Assembly (NCBI RefSeq): GCF_023369555.1
Contig: NZ_JACJVC010000014.1
Span: 1-64,000, forward strand
Direction: 5' to 3'
Source of the DNA: Actinomyces sp. AC-20-1
Lineage (GTDB): Bacteria > Actinomycetota > Actinomycetes > Actinomycetales > Actinomycetaceae
DNA: 64,000 nucleotides
This document shows, piece after piece, positions 50,734-59,561 of the stretch. Position numbers and translations under genes: made by a program. The notes under the pieces are model-generated. The model ran no database searches. It saw only the letters and a list, made by a program, of their open reading frames with translations, and had not been told where the DNA came from. The stretch's first letter is position 1. The number at the start of each line of letters is the position of its first letter.

Positions 50734-51413
50734 TGCCCAGCCTGCCCCGGTCAGCCCCCTTCCCCACCGCCGTCTTCCTCGGAGACTCCGTCACCACGGG
50801 CTGGCAGGCCGTCACGCACCCGCGCAACCGCTGGAGCTCGCTCGTGTGCGAGCACCTGCGCTGGCGCGAGGTCAACCTCGCCGCCGACGGCCTGGGCTTC
50901 CTCGCCCGCCGCGGCGGCCACCTGCCCGGCGGCGGGCGCGCCCCCTCGTGCCGGGACACCACCTGGCTCGAGACCGTCCTGCGCGCCGAGCCGGACGTCG
51001 TCACCGTCTGCCTGGGGCTCAACGACGCCGCGCTGCTGCCCTCCCAGCTCGAGCTCGTCCGCCAGGCCGTCCAGCACGACCTGTCCTTCCTGTCCTCCCG
51101 GCTGCGCGGCGTGCCCGTCATCATCGCCCCCTACTTCCCCGTCCTCGGCACCGGGCCGCGCTTCGAGGTCGTCCGCCGCCTGGTCCACGAGCGGGCGACG
51201 ACGCTCGGCCTCGTCTCGACGGACGCCATGAGCCTGGCGGTCGACGGCGACGAGGACCTGCTGAGCATCGACGGCATCCACCCGGACGACTCGGGGCACG
51301 CCGCCATCGCCCGCGCGATGATCCGCGTCTACGAGGACCTGGCGCCGGCGCTGTGCGCGTCAGCCGCCGGCCCTGGCGGCCCCGCCCCGGACGCCGGGGC
51401 CGCCAGGCGGTGA
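50733..51413 (+). CDS. SGNH/GDSL-family hydrolase
   Basis: Serine esterase or lipase of the SGNH fold with unknown substrate. The 226-residue protein has block I VFLGDSVTTGW (nucleophile Ser), the Gly of block II within the LAADGLGFLARRGG region, block III GLNDAALLP (Asn), and block V DGIHPDDSGHAAIA (Asp and His). No signal peptide is apparent, so it is probably cytosolic. GTG at 50733 is favoured because TAGGGT lies seven bases upstream and no ribosome-binding site is present. The final 15 residues are Ala/Gly/Pro-rich. Confidence 0.82.
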   Translation: MPSLPRSAPFPTAVFLGDSVTTGWQAVTHPRNRWSSLVCEHLRWREVNLAADGLGFLARRGGHLPGGGRAPSCRDTTWLETVLRAEPDVVTVCLGLNDAALLPSQLELVRQAVQHDLSFLSSRLRGVPVIIAPYFPVLGTGPRFEVVRRLVHERATTLGLVSTDAMSLAVDGDEDLLSIDGIHPDDSGHAAIARAMIRVYEDLAPALCASAAGPGGPAPDAGAARR

Positions 51414-51493
51414 GGGCCGCCGCTGCACGGAGGTGACCGACGAGTGGCATAGAGTGAGCCGGTTACCTGTGCCGATCGTGTGAGGAGTCCCCT

Positions 51494-52501
51494 GTGCCCC
51501 AGCACCGTGAGCCCACGCTCACCGACGTCGCCGAGCGGGCGGGGGTCTCCCTCACCACCGTCTCCCGGGTCCTCAACAACCGCGGCTACCTCTCCCAGGC
51601 CACGCGCTCGCGCGTCGCCGAGGCCATCAAGGAGCTGGGCTACCGCCCCAACCAGGTGGCGCGGGCCCTGCACGGCAAGTCCACGCAGAGCGTCGGCATC
51701 ATCGTGCCCACCGTCTCCCTGCCCTTCTTCGGTGAGCTGTCGGCCGAGATCGAGGACGCCCTGGCCTCGCACGGCTACCGCACGCTCATCTGCAACTCCC
51801 TGGGCCGCCGGGAGCGCGAGCGGGACTACCTCGACCTGCTCGTCTCCCACCGTGTCGACGGGATCATCTCCGGCGCCCACAACGAGGACCTCAGCGAGTA
51901 CCGGACCATCCACATGCCGCTGGTCACGGTGGACCGGGACCTGTCCCCCGCGGTGCCGAACGTGCGCTGCGCCAACGAGGACGGCGCCCGTGCGGCCACC
52001 GAGCACCTGCTCGCGCGCGGTGCGCGCCGTCCGGCGCTGCTCACCTCCCGCTCGGGTGCCCACAACCGTCGCGAGGCCGGCTACCGGGCGGTGCTCGAGG
52101 AGGCCGGCATCGAGCCGGTCGTCCTTACGGTGGACTTCCACACGCCAGACGGGCGGCGCGCGCAGATGGTCGGCGAGGGCCTGGACGCGGTGAGGGACCG
52201 GGTGGACGCGGTCTTCGCCACGGACGACCTGTCCGCCGCCGACGCCGTGGAGTGGGCCCGTGCGCGGGGGCTTGACGTGCCCGGTGAGTTCAAGGTGGTC
52301 GGCTTCGACGGCACGACGGCGCTGCGACGGGCGCTGCCGGGGCTCACCACCGTGCAGCAGCCGATCCGTGCCATCGCCCGCACCGCCGTCGAGCTGCTCC
52401 TGGAGCAGATCACGGCCCTGCGCGACGACGGGGAGGTCCCCCGGCCCGCGCGCCCGGTCATCGAGCTGCCGGGCACCCTGGTCCAGGGCCGCACGACCTG
52501 A
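51494..52501 (+). CDS. LacI-family transcriptional regulator (probable sucrose operon repressor)
   Basis: A 335-residue DNA-binding repressor. The N-terminal helix-turn-helix is LTDVAERAGVSLTTVSRVLNNRGYLSQATRSRVAEAIKELGYRPN (about 6-50), followed by the hinge and a periplasmic-binding-protein-like effector domain (SVGIIVPTVSLPFFGELSAEIEDAL onwards; VFATDDLSAADAVEWARARGLDVPGEFKVVGFDGT near the end). GTG at 51494 follows GAGGAG, and TAGAGT near 51446 is a plausible -10. It is convergent with the sucrose-type PTS gene, and a LacI-like operator lies upstream of that gene, so it likely controls sucrose uptake. The effector is inferred. Confidence 0.88.
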   Translation: MPQHREPTLTDVAERAGVSLTTVSRVLNNRGYLSQATRSRVAEAIKELGYRPNQVARALHGKSTQSVGIIVPTVSLPFFGELSAEIEDALASHGYRTLICNSLGRRERERDYLDLLVSHRVDGIISGAHNEDLSEYRTIHMPLVTVDRDLSPAVPNVRCANEDGARAATEHLLARGARRPALLTSRSGAHNRREAGYRAVLEEAGIEPVVLTVDFHTPDGRRAQMVGEGLDAVRDRVDAVFATDDLSAADAVEWARARGLDVPGEFKVVGFDGTTALRRALPGLTTVQQPIRAIARTAVELLLEQITALRDDGEVPRPARPVIELPGTLVQGRTT

Positions 52502-52597
52502 GCCCCTCCCCCACCGGGGCGGCCTCCCCCACTGGGACCGTTGGGGGACCGGATGGTCCCGGACGGCACGGCGGTCCAGTCGGCACCGCGCCGGGAC

Positions 52598-52644
52598 GGC
52601 CGGAGGGCCGGCACCCCGCGTCGCGGGGTGCCGGCCCTCCGGCC
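52598..52644. terminator. Perfect 23-bp inverted repeat between lacI and the PTS gene
   Basis: Left arm 52598-52620 (starts GGCCGGAGGG) and right arm 52622-52644 are perfectly complementary around a single central T; with a minimal loop the stem is about 21 bp. It lies between two convergent genes and probably terminates both. Confidence 0.75.
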
Positions 52645-52657
52645 TGCTGCGCTCGTG

Positions 52658-54673
52658 TCAGGCCGTGGCCGGAACGACGCTGTAGAAGGCGTCGCCGCGC
52701 TGGACCTCGCCGGTGCGCTCGTCAGCCAGGCCGTCGAAGGCGGTCGCGTTGGACACGACGACGGGGGTGACGGTCTGGAAGCCGGCGGCCCTGACCGCCG
52801 CCCAGTCGACGTCGACCAGCGGCTGGCCGCGGCGGACCGTGTCGCCCGCCTTGACCCGGGCCGTGAAGTGCTTGCCGTCGAGCTGGACGGTGTCCATGCC
52901 GACGTGGATGAGCAGCTCGATGCCGGAGGCGGAGCGGATGCCGTAGGCGTGGGCTGTCGGGAAGGCGACGAGCACCTCGCCGTCGACCGGGGAGACGACC
53001 GGCCCCTCCAGGGGGTCGACGGCCAGGCCCGGGCCGAGGATGCCGGAGGAGAAGGTCGGGTCCTCGACCTCGGCCAGGGCGATGGCACGGCCCGCGATGG
53101 GGGCAGTGACGGTGTAGTCGGTGGCGGCCTCGGCGGGCAGCTCGACGGCGTGGGCGTCGTGGGCGGCGACGGCGGCGGCCTCGAGGGCCTTCTCGTCGGC
53201 GTCGGTCACGACGTCGCCACCGAGGGAGGCCGCGCCCTTGGTGGAGCCGTAGACGAAGGCGGCGCCGAAGGCGAGGGCGAAGACGACGAGCTCGAGGATG
53301 ACGTAGGTGATGATGTCGTCCGGGCGGATCGACACGAAGCCGACGAAGCCGGCGGCTCCGAGCGCCTGGCCGCGCACGTCGAAGATGGACACGAGCGCGG
53401 AGCCGATGGCGGCGGCGCCCATGCCGATGAAGAAGGGCCAGCGCAGGCGCAGGTTGACACCGAAGATGGCGGGCTCGGTGATGCCGAAGACGGCGGAGGC
53501 TCCACCGGCGCCGGCCAGACCCTTCATCTTGGCGTCCTTGGTCTTGAAGAAGACGGCGAGGGCGACGGCGCCCTGGGCGACGTTGGCCATGGAGGCGATC
53601 GGGAAGATGAAGTCGCCCACGCCCTGGGTGATGAGCGGGATCTCGATGGCCGGGAAGGACTGGTGCAGGCCGGTGACGACGATGGGCGAGTAGACGAGGC
53701 CGAAGAGCAGGCCGCCGAACAGGCCGAGGTTGTCGTATCCCCAGCCGATGCCGTCGGTGAGCCACTGGGCGAGCTGGCGGGTGATCGGGCCGATGACGAT
53801 GAAGGCGAGGAAGCCCGTGATGAGCATCGTGAACAGCGGCGTGAGCAGGAAGTCGGCGGTGCCCGACAGCCACTTGTGCAGGCGCTTCTCGATGACGCAC
53901 ATGACGAAGGTGACGGCCAGGGTCGGGATGACCTGGGCCTGGTAGCCGATCTTGGCGACCTCCATGCCGAACAGGTGCCAGTACTCGACCGTGGACTCGC
54001 CGGCGAGCGCGGCGCCGGTGTTCCAGGCGTTGAGCAGGTCGCTCGAGACCATGGCGCCACCGATGGCGGCACCGAGGTAGACGTTGCCCCCGAAGCGCTT
54101 GGCCGCGGAGAAGCCGATGAGGATCGGCAGGAAGGAGAAGGCGGCGGCGGAGATCATGTTGACCAGGGCCGCGTAGTCGGTGAGCCACGTCCACCGGTCG
54201 ACGAGGGAGTACAGGCCCTCCGGGTTGTCGTTGGTGACGTAGGCGGAGGAGGAGAAGAAGTCGGCGGTGAGGACGTTGTTGAGCGCCATCATGAGGCCGC
54301 CGGCGATGAGGGCCGGAAGGACCGGGACGAAGATGTCCGCGACCATCTTGATGAAGCGGGAGAAGACGTTGCCGCCCTTGGCGGCCTCCTCCTTGGCCTC
54401 GTCCTTGGAGACCTCCTTGACGCCTCCGGTGCGCACCATGTGGGAGAAGACCTGGTCGACGTCGCCGGGACCGACGATGATCTGGAACATGCCGCCGGCG
54501 ACGAAGGTGCCCTTGAGGTCGGGGTCCTTGTCGAGGGCGGCCTGGTCGACCTTGTCCATGTCGGCCAGGACGAGTCGTAGGCGTGTCGCGCAGTGCGCGG
54601 CCGCGGTGATGTTGTCGGCGCCACCGACATACGTCAGGACGTCCCTGGCCACGCGGGCGTGATCCATTGCCAC
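52658..54673 (-). CDS. Sucrose-type PTS transporter, EIIBCA
   Basis: Imports and phosphorylates a sugar, probably sucrose, using the phosphotransferase system. The 671-residue chain has domain order B-C-A. EIIB has the phospho-accepting Cys28 in AAHCATRLRLVL, the EIIC membrane domain (about 105-455) includes HLFGMEVAKIGYQAQVIPTLAV and GITEPAIFGVNLRLRWPF, and EIIA of the glucose type has His590 in LLIHVGMDTVQLDGKHF. GTG at 54673 has AAAGGAG six bases upstream; the ATG two codons later is an alternative. The GH32 gene upstream and a LacI regulator downstream form a sucrose utilisation set. Confidence 0.88.
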   Translation of the reverse strand: MAMDHARVARDVLTYVGGADNITAAAHCATRLRLVLADMDKVDQAALDKDPDLKGTFVAGGMFQIIVGPGDVDQVFSHMVRTGGVKEVSKDEAKEEAAKGGNVFSRFIKMVADIFVPVLPALIAGGLMMALNNVLTADFFSSSAYVTNDNPEGLYSLVDRWTWLTDYAALVNMISAAAFSFLPILIGFSAAKRFGGNVYLGAAIGGAMVSSDLLNAWNTGAALAGESTVEYWHLFGMEVAKIGYQAQVIPTLAVTFVMCVIEKRLHKWLSGTADFLLTPLFTMLITGFLAFIVIGPITRQLAQWLTDGIGWGYDNLGLFGGLLFGLVYSPIVVTGLHQSFPAIEIPLITQGVGDFIFPIASMANVAQGAVALAVFFKTKDAKMKGLAGAGGASAVFGITEPAIFGVNLRLRWPFFIGMGAAAIGSALVSIFDVRGQALGAAGFVGFVSIRPDDIITYVILELVVFALAFGAAFVYGSTKGAASLGGDVVTDADEKALEAAAVAAHDAHAVELPAEAATDYTVTAPIAGRAIALAEVEDPTFSSGILGPGLAVDPLEGPVVSPVDGEVLVAFPTAHAYGIRSASGIELLIHVGMDTVQLDGKHFTARVKAGDTVRRGQPLVDVDWAAVRAAGFQTVTPVVVSNATAFDGLADERTGEVQRGDAFYSVVPATA

Positions 54674-54767
54674 CCGGGTCTCCTTTCTCTGGGGCCCGGT
54701 CGCTCAGCGATGAGCAGGGATGGGAGGCGGGACGCGGGGACGTCGCGACAACCAGTCCGACCAGACC

Positions 54768-54787
54768 TGTGTCAAACGTTGGTCACA
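54768..54787. promoter_or_regulatory. Candidate LacI-family operator upstream of the PTS gene
   Basis: A 20-bp imperfect palindrome, TGTG...AACGTT...CACA, with the central CG typical of LacI-family sites. On the minus strand it contains a perfect -35 hexamer TTGACA, so a bound repressor would block the PTS promoter. The regulator is likely the LacI gene at 51494. Confidence 0.55.
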
Positions 54788-54824
54788 CTACCGCGACACC
54801 CTCCGCCCCGACAGGCGCGCGTCA

Positions 54825-54840
54825 AGTGATGCGAATCACA
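54825..54840. promoter_or_regulatory. CRP/GlxR-like binding site
   Basis: AGTGA-N6-TCACA at 54825-54840 is one base from the TGTGA-N6-TCACA consensus. It lies 38 bp upstream of the LacI-like operator relative to the PTS gene, suggesting cAMP-type control of sucrose uptake. Confidence 0.5.
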
Positions 54841-54921
54841 TAGCGGGTGCTTGCCCCGTCGCACCGCCTCACAGGGCGGGCGGCCCAGGAGACCCGGCCG
54901 GGAGACAGGCCCCGCCCGTCC

Positions 54922-56478
54922 TCAGTCGAGGGCTGCCGCCCGGAGCCCGGCCACCCGCAGGCCGGCGCCGCAGACCAGACGCGCGCCGGTCGCCGTCGGC
55001 GCCACGAAGGAGCGGAAGGTCGCGGCAAGGTCGCCGTCACCGACGAAGACCTCCGTCACCGAGCGGTCGTGGACGACCTCCAGCCGCAGAGTCGTGCCCG
55101 GGTCCAGGTCCACGACCCGCACGGCCTCGGGCTCGTGGTAGCGCGAGAGCCCACGGTCGATGACGAGCCGGGGCGCGCCGCCCGCCACCAGCTCGACGGT
55201 GACGAAACACTCCTCGTCCCCGATGGTCAGGCGCGCGCCCGCCTCCGCCTCGGGCACGTCCTGCGCACCGCCCTCCCCCGCCTGGCGCTCGAGGTCGAGC
55301 ACGAGGTGCCAGGAGCGGTGCCCCTCAAGGACGGCCAGGTCCGCTGACGACGCCTCCCCCGCACCGGCCTCCACCGCGTCCCGGCCCAGGGGCACCGCGG
55401 GCCGCTGCACCAGGCGCCCGCCGCGCAGGCTGAGCGCGCGAGGGACGGTGAGGCAGTGGACCCAGCAGCCCGTGCCGATCGAGGGCTGGTCGTCCTGGCC
55501 GGCGTTTCCCGCCCACCCGGACAGCAGCACCGGGCCGGGCTCCGAGGGCCGCCGCGCGAAGACCTGCGGGGCGTAGAACTCGAAGCCGTGGTCCACCTGG
55601 CGCAGGGTCCCGTCGCAGTCGCGCATCTCGGTGCCCACCAGGTGCCCGACCGTGTACACGCACGGGAAGACCGTCCGGTAGCCGCCGGCGGCCCCGCTCG
55701 CCGCCCCCTGCGGGCAGAAGACGAGGACGTCCCACTCCTCCTGCGTCAGCTCGTCGGTGAGCGTCACCAGGCCCGGGCACTCCCACATGTAGCCCAGCGC
55801 GTCGAGACGGCCTCCGGCGCCGGGGAAGGTGATCTCGCCGTCGAGCTCCCAGGAGACGAGGTCCGCCGAGCGGTAGACAAGGGCCGCCCCGGTGCTGTCC
55901 TCGCGCTGGACGCCCAGCAGCATGCGGTAGCCGCCCGGCCGCTCGGGGTCCCGCATCACCTGCGGGTCGCGGAAGTGGGCGGTGTAGCCGGGGGCGTGCG
56001 TGGGCAGCAGGGGGTTGCCGGGCCACTTGGTGAAGGTGGCCAGGTCCGGGCTGGTGACGAGGCACTGGCTGGCCGTGCGCTCGTCGGTGCGCGGGTCCTT
56101 GACGTTGCCGGTGTAGAAGAGCTGGTACGGGGCCCCGGCGGGGGCGTGCGCCAGCTCCTCGTCCTCCAGGACGATCGCGTTGCCGGAGTAGGCGCCGTTG
56201 ACGTCGTAGAAGGAGTCCGGGACGACAGCCGGCTCGTGGTGCTGCCAGTGCAGCAGGTCGGTGGAGCTCGCGTGCCCCCAGTACACGAGCCGACGGGTGC
56301 CGTGCATCGGGGTGTACTGGTAGAAGGCGTGACAGGTGCCGGCGCTGACGAGCAGCCCGTTGGGGTCGTTGAGGCGCCCCACGGGAGGGGCGAGGTGGAC
56401 CAGCGGGTAGTCCGGGTCCGCCTGGGCCGTGGAGGCCGCGGCGGCCTCGAGCGCGAGCGTCCTGAGGTTCTCGGTCAT
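54922..56478 (-). CDS. GH32 sucrose-6-phosphate hydrolase / beta-fructofuranosidase
   Basis: Hydrolyses sucrose or sucrose 6-phosphate delivered by the PTS. The 518-residue protein has the five-bladed propeller motifs: nucleophile Asp in GRLNDPNGLL near residue 35, FRDPQV, and the acid/base Glu in MWECPGLV, followed by a C-terminal beta-sandwich (RSVTEVFVGDGDLAATFRSF). No signal peptide is present, consistent with an intracellular role. On the minus strand TACCCT lies six bases before the ATG at 56478, so the mRNA is probably leaderless. The PTS gene is downstream with its own promoter region. Confidence 0.9.
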   Translation of the reverse strand: MTENLRTLALEAAAASTAQADPDYPLVHLAPPVGRLNDPNGLLVSAGTCHAFYQYTPMHGTRRLVYWGHASSTDLLHWQHHEPAVVPDSFYDVNGAYSGNAIVLEDEELAHAPAGAPYQLFYTGNVKDPRTDERTASQCLVTSPDLATFTKWPGNPLLPTHAPGYTAHFRDPQVMRDPERPGGYRMLLGVQREDSTGAALVYRSADLVSWELDGEITFPGAGGRLDALGYMWECPGLVTLTDELTQEEWDVLVFCPQGAASGAAGGYRTVFPCVYTVGHLVGTEMRDCDGTLRQVDHGFEFYAPQVFARRPSEPGPVLLSGWAGNAGQDDQPSIGTGCWVHCLTVPRALSLRGGRLVQRPAVPLGRDAVEAGAGEASSADLAVLEGHRSWHLVLDLERQAGEGGAQDVPEAEAGARLTIGDEECFVTVELVAGGAPRLVIDRGLSRYHEPEAVRVVDLDPGTTLRLEVVHDRSVTEVFVGDGDLAATFRSFVAPTATGARLVCGAGLRVAGLRAAALD

Positions 56479-56490
56479 GCTGGGAGGGTA
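56479..56490 (-). promoter_or_regulatory. Leaderless promoter -10 of the GH32 gene
   Basis: TACCCT (56490-56485 on the minus strand) is followed by six bases and the ATG at 56478, within the 46-bp gap after the GH3 gene. Confidence 0.45.
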
Positions 56491-56524
56491 CAGGCCAGTG
56501 CCGGTTCCAGACGGCCCGATGTGC

Positions 56525-59407
56525 TCATGACCCGTCCGGGGCCGCCGTCCGTCTGCGGTAGCGGGCGACAGCGAACCCACCCAGTGCGAGGACCGAGACG
56601 GCGACGATGACGTCGGCCACGTAGAGGTAGGTGCGCCACGGCGCTGCCCGGCTCACGTCCTCGGACTCGTCGTACAGCCACGAGCTGGCCACGACGTACA
56701 GCACGTTCTTCGTCGCGCGTCGAAGGTTCGCCACGGTGGCCGGGTCGTCAGGGTTGGTCACCCTGTTCGGACCGCCCTCAAAGGTCGAGAGCATCGCGTC
56801 GACGCCGTTGGCCAGGGCCGCGTCGGCATTCATGAAGCCGTGCCCGTTGTTGCGGAAGAAGTCTGTCAGTGCCATCCCCCTAAATCCCCACTCATCACGA
56901 AGAATCGTGTTCATGAGCTCGGGGACCTCACCGGCCCACCTGGCCCCGACAAAGGACCAGGAGACCATGACGGCGTTGGCGCCGCCGTCCTTGACGGCGA
57001 TCTCGAAGGGCCGCAGGTAGATCTCGCGGATTGCCTGCTCGTTGCTCCAGACCGAGACCATTTTCCCGTTGAAGTCGTACAGGGCGAAGTGCTTGACGAA
57101 CGAGTACACCCCCTCCTGCCTGGCTCCGGCCACGGCTGCGGCGCTCATCGTCCCCGACAACAAAGGGTCCTCGGAGAAGTACTCGTAGTTCCTGGCACCC
57201 AGGGCGATCCGGTGGATGTTCATTCCTGGGGCGTACCAGCCGGCCGATCCCATCTCCTTGGCCATCTTCCCCATGATCCGGCCGTACTGGCTGCCGAGCT
57301 CGACGTTCCACGTATTGGCGATCATTACCTCCACAGGCATGCCGATCGAGCCGACCCCGGTGAAGTTGTTGTTGATGGCGGCAGGACCGTCAGAGTCGAT
57401 AGCCTGGACCTTGCCGACGGAATCCATGGCCGGCGTCTGGTAGCCGGACAGAGAGATCATGTGTATCATCTCGTCAATAGTCGCCTGGTCGAGCAGCGCG
57501 TCCCAGCGCTCGTCGTCGTAGTCGGCTCCTCGCAGGTCTGCCAGGATCAGCTCGCCGTCCGCCCCCGTCGTCGGCATCGGTGCACCCGGGTCCTGGTAGG
57601 TGGTGTAGTCGAAGGTCGCGTTGAGGTGATAGTTCGACAGCCAGGGCTCCTCCAGCTCGGTGCGCGTGGGCGCGGCCGTGGCCTCAGGCAGGTTCGCGAA
57701 GGAGTCGGCACGTGACAGGTAGGTGACGTCACCAGCAGCATCGGCCAGCTGGTTCATCGCGACCATCTGGTCGGAGGTGCGGGCCACGTCAGTGAAGGAC
57801 TGGGTCTGCGCCAGGGTCCAGGTAGCCGAGTCCAGGACCGTGTGGGAGTCTGCGTTGACGTTCAGCACGTAGTCGCCGGCCTCAAGGATGTAGCCGCCGG
57901 CACCGCCGCTCGCGGTGGTGTCATAGGAGGCGAGGTCCTCACGGCTGAAGGAGATCGTCAGCGTCTGGGATGCGCCCGGCTGGATCGTGGCGGTCTTGGC
58001 GAAGGCGACCAGGACGGCGCTGGGCTTCTCGATACCCCCGTTCGTGTAGGGCGGGCTGCTGTAGACCTCGACGGCGTCCTTTCCCGCCATGTCGCCGGTG
58101 TTGGTGACCGTCACCTCCAGGCTGAGCGTGCCGTCGTCGGCCTCAGTCACCTCACCCGTCTCCTGGGTGAAGGTTGTGTAGCTCAGGCCGTGACCGAAGG
58201 GGTACTGCACGGTCGTGTCGTAGTCGATGACACCCTCGACGGCCGCCGTCTCGTAGTAGCGGTAACCGACGTACACACCCTCAACGTAGTTCGTGAAGGA
58301 CGGGTAGAAGGTCTGGGCGGCGCCCGCGTTCATGCCCTCGACGGCCAGGTGCTCGAGATTCGAGTAGTGGGTGCTCACCTGGTTGTGCCAGGCAGGCGAG
58401 GAGGTCATGCTGTACAGGAAGGTGTCAGTCGTGTGGCCGGAGGGATTCACCTCGCCGGAAAGGATCTGTCCGACCGCGCTGAACCCGACGTCTCCGGGCC
58501 CGGGAACCCACAAGGCTGCCTTGATCTGCTCGTAGTCCTCGACGAAGCCGAGCTCCATCGGGTTGTTGCCGTTGTAAACCACGATGACGTTGTCGAAGGT
58601 CGAGGTCACCATCTCCACGAGATCCCGTTCAGTGCGGGAGAGCTGGAGGTAGTGCTCACCGGGATCGAAGTCGTCGTACTCGTTGGAGTTGTTGTCGTAG
58701 ACCGCCTGGGTCATGTCGACGGGCATGTCGTTGTGCCCTTCGCCGGCCAGGCGTGAGACCACGACGACGGCGGTGCCCGACACCTTCTGCGCAGCGGTGA
58801 TGAGCTCAGCCGGGTACTCGGCGACCGGGGGCTCGGTCAACGACCACGACTGCCTCTCGATGGTGACCTCCTCGCGCTGCGCGGAGTAGTCGTTGTAAAA
58901 GTCGGCGAGCTGCTCGTTGACGGTGAAGCCCGCCTGGCGGAGTCCGTCCAGAAGCGTGACACGCTCATAGAGGTCGTTGAGGCCACCCGATCCTGCGCCT
59001 CCATAGACGGGGTTGGTGGAGGACCAGCCGAAGACGTTCAGGGCGGTGCCGGAGGCGAGAGGCAGAAGGTTGTCGTCGTTCTCAAGCAGGACGACTCCCT
59101 CCTCAGCGATGGCCTGGGCGACAGTCCGAGCCTCATCGGTGGTCGCCTGCGTGACTTCACCGCTGCTGGTGGACAGGTCGATCAGGGCAGCCATCGGTCC
59201 CGTGGCCACCATCGACAGGACCACTGCGGTGGCAGCCAGGGCACCCAGACCAGTCAGTGACCTGGTCAGCTTGCGACGGGGAGCTGTTGCGCGTCGCGCC
59301 GCGATGACGACGACGAGCACGCACACGAGGACCGCACCGAGGGCGATGAAGTATGGCGTGAGGAGCTGGAGGACCGCGAGAAGGTCCTCGGTGTTGACGG
59401 AGAGCAT
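56525..59407 (-). CDS. Circularly permuted GH3 family glycoside hydrolase, membrane-anchored
   Basis: A 960-residue beta-glycosidase of family 3 with rearranged domains. After an N-terminal membrane helix (about 12-33) and a second hydrophobic stretch (about 45-70), the GH3 C-terminal alpha/beta domain comes first (AQAIAEEGVVLLENDDNLLPL), then the fibronectin-III domain (YPFGHGLSYTTFT, SLEVTVTNTGDMAGKD), and the TIM-barrel domain last (about 660-920), with SDGPAAINN, YAPGMNIHRIALGARNYEYFSEDPLL, KHFALYDF and nucleophile Asp849 in RGMALTDFF. A membrane helix closes the C-terminus. The ATG at 59407 follows AGAAGGAG. A TetR gene is divergent. Substrate is unknown; lower GC suggests a different history. 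Confidence 0.85.
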   Translation of the reverse strand: MLSVNTEDLLAVLQLLTPYFIALGAVLVCVLVVVIAARRATAPRRKLTRSLTGLGALAATAVVLSMVATGPMAALIDLSTSSGEVTQATTDEARTVAQAIAEEGVVLLENDDNLLPLASGTALNVFGWSSTNPVYGGAGSGGLNDLYERVTLLDGLRQAGFTVNEQLADFYNDYSAQREEVTIERQSWSLTEPPVAEYPAELITAAQKVSGTAVVVVSRLAGEGHNDMPVDMTQAVYDNNSNEYDDFDPGEHYLQLSRTERDLVEMVTSTFDNVIVVYNGNNPMELGFVEDYEQIKAALWVPGPGDVGFSAVGQILSGEVNPSGHTTDTFLYSMTSSPAWHNQVSTHYSNLEHLAVEGMNAGAAQTFYPSFTNYVEGVYVGYRYYETAAVEGVIDYDTTVQYPFGHGLSYTTFTQETGEVTEADDGTLSLEVTVTNTGDMAGKDAVEVYSSPPYTNGGIEKPSAVLVAFAKTATIQPGASQTLTISFSREDLASYDTTASGGAGGYILEAGDYVLNVNADSHTVLDSATWTLAQTQSFTDVARTSDQMVAMNQLADAAGDVTYLSRADSFANLPEATAAPTRTELEEPWLSNYHLNATFDYTTYQDPGAPMPTTGADGELILADLRGADYDDERWDALLDQATIDEMIHMISLSGYQTPAMDSVGKVQAIDSDGPAAINNNFTGVGSIGMPVEVMIANTWNVELGSQYGRIMGKMAKEMGSAGWYAPGMNIHRIALGARNYEYFSEDPLLSGTMSAAAVAGARQEGVYSFVKHFALYDFNGKMVSVWSNEQAIREIYLRPFEIAVKDGGANAVMVSWSFVGARWAGEVPELMNTILRDEWGFRGMALTDFFRNNGHGFMNADAALANGVDAMLSTFEGGPNRVTNPDDPATVANLRRATKNVLYVVASSWLYDESEDVSRAAPWRTYLYVADVIVAVSVLALGGFAVARYRRRTAAPDGS

Positions 59408-59469
59408 CAGTGCTCCTTCTCGGACGACGTGAGGGTGTGGGACCGAAGCGAGATCATCATCGACCAACT

Positions 59470-59484
59470 GCGAACATTGTCCGC
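59470..59484. promoter_or_regulatory. Candidate TetR operator between GH3 and tetR
   Basis: GCGAACATTGTCCGC at 59470-59484 is a 15-bp palindrome with one mismatched pair. It lies in the divergent promoter region, 62 bases before the GH3 start and 39 bases before the possible tetR -10. Confidence 0.5.
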
Positions 59485-59561
59485 CGGATGCCGTGGCTGC
59501 TGAAGACTTCGTAGACACCTCGATAGGCTGTGTCTCGTACGTCCAGGTCAGGAGGCCCGCC

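Noticed and set aside
52541-54580. A 679-codon plus-strand frame opposite the PTS gene
   Set aside because: Asp/Gly/Glu/His-rich antisense artefact with no resemblance to any family.
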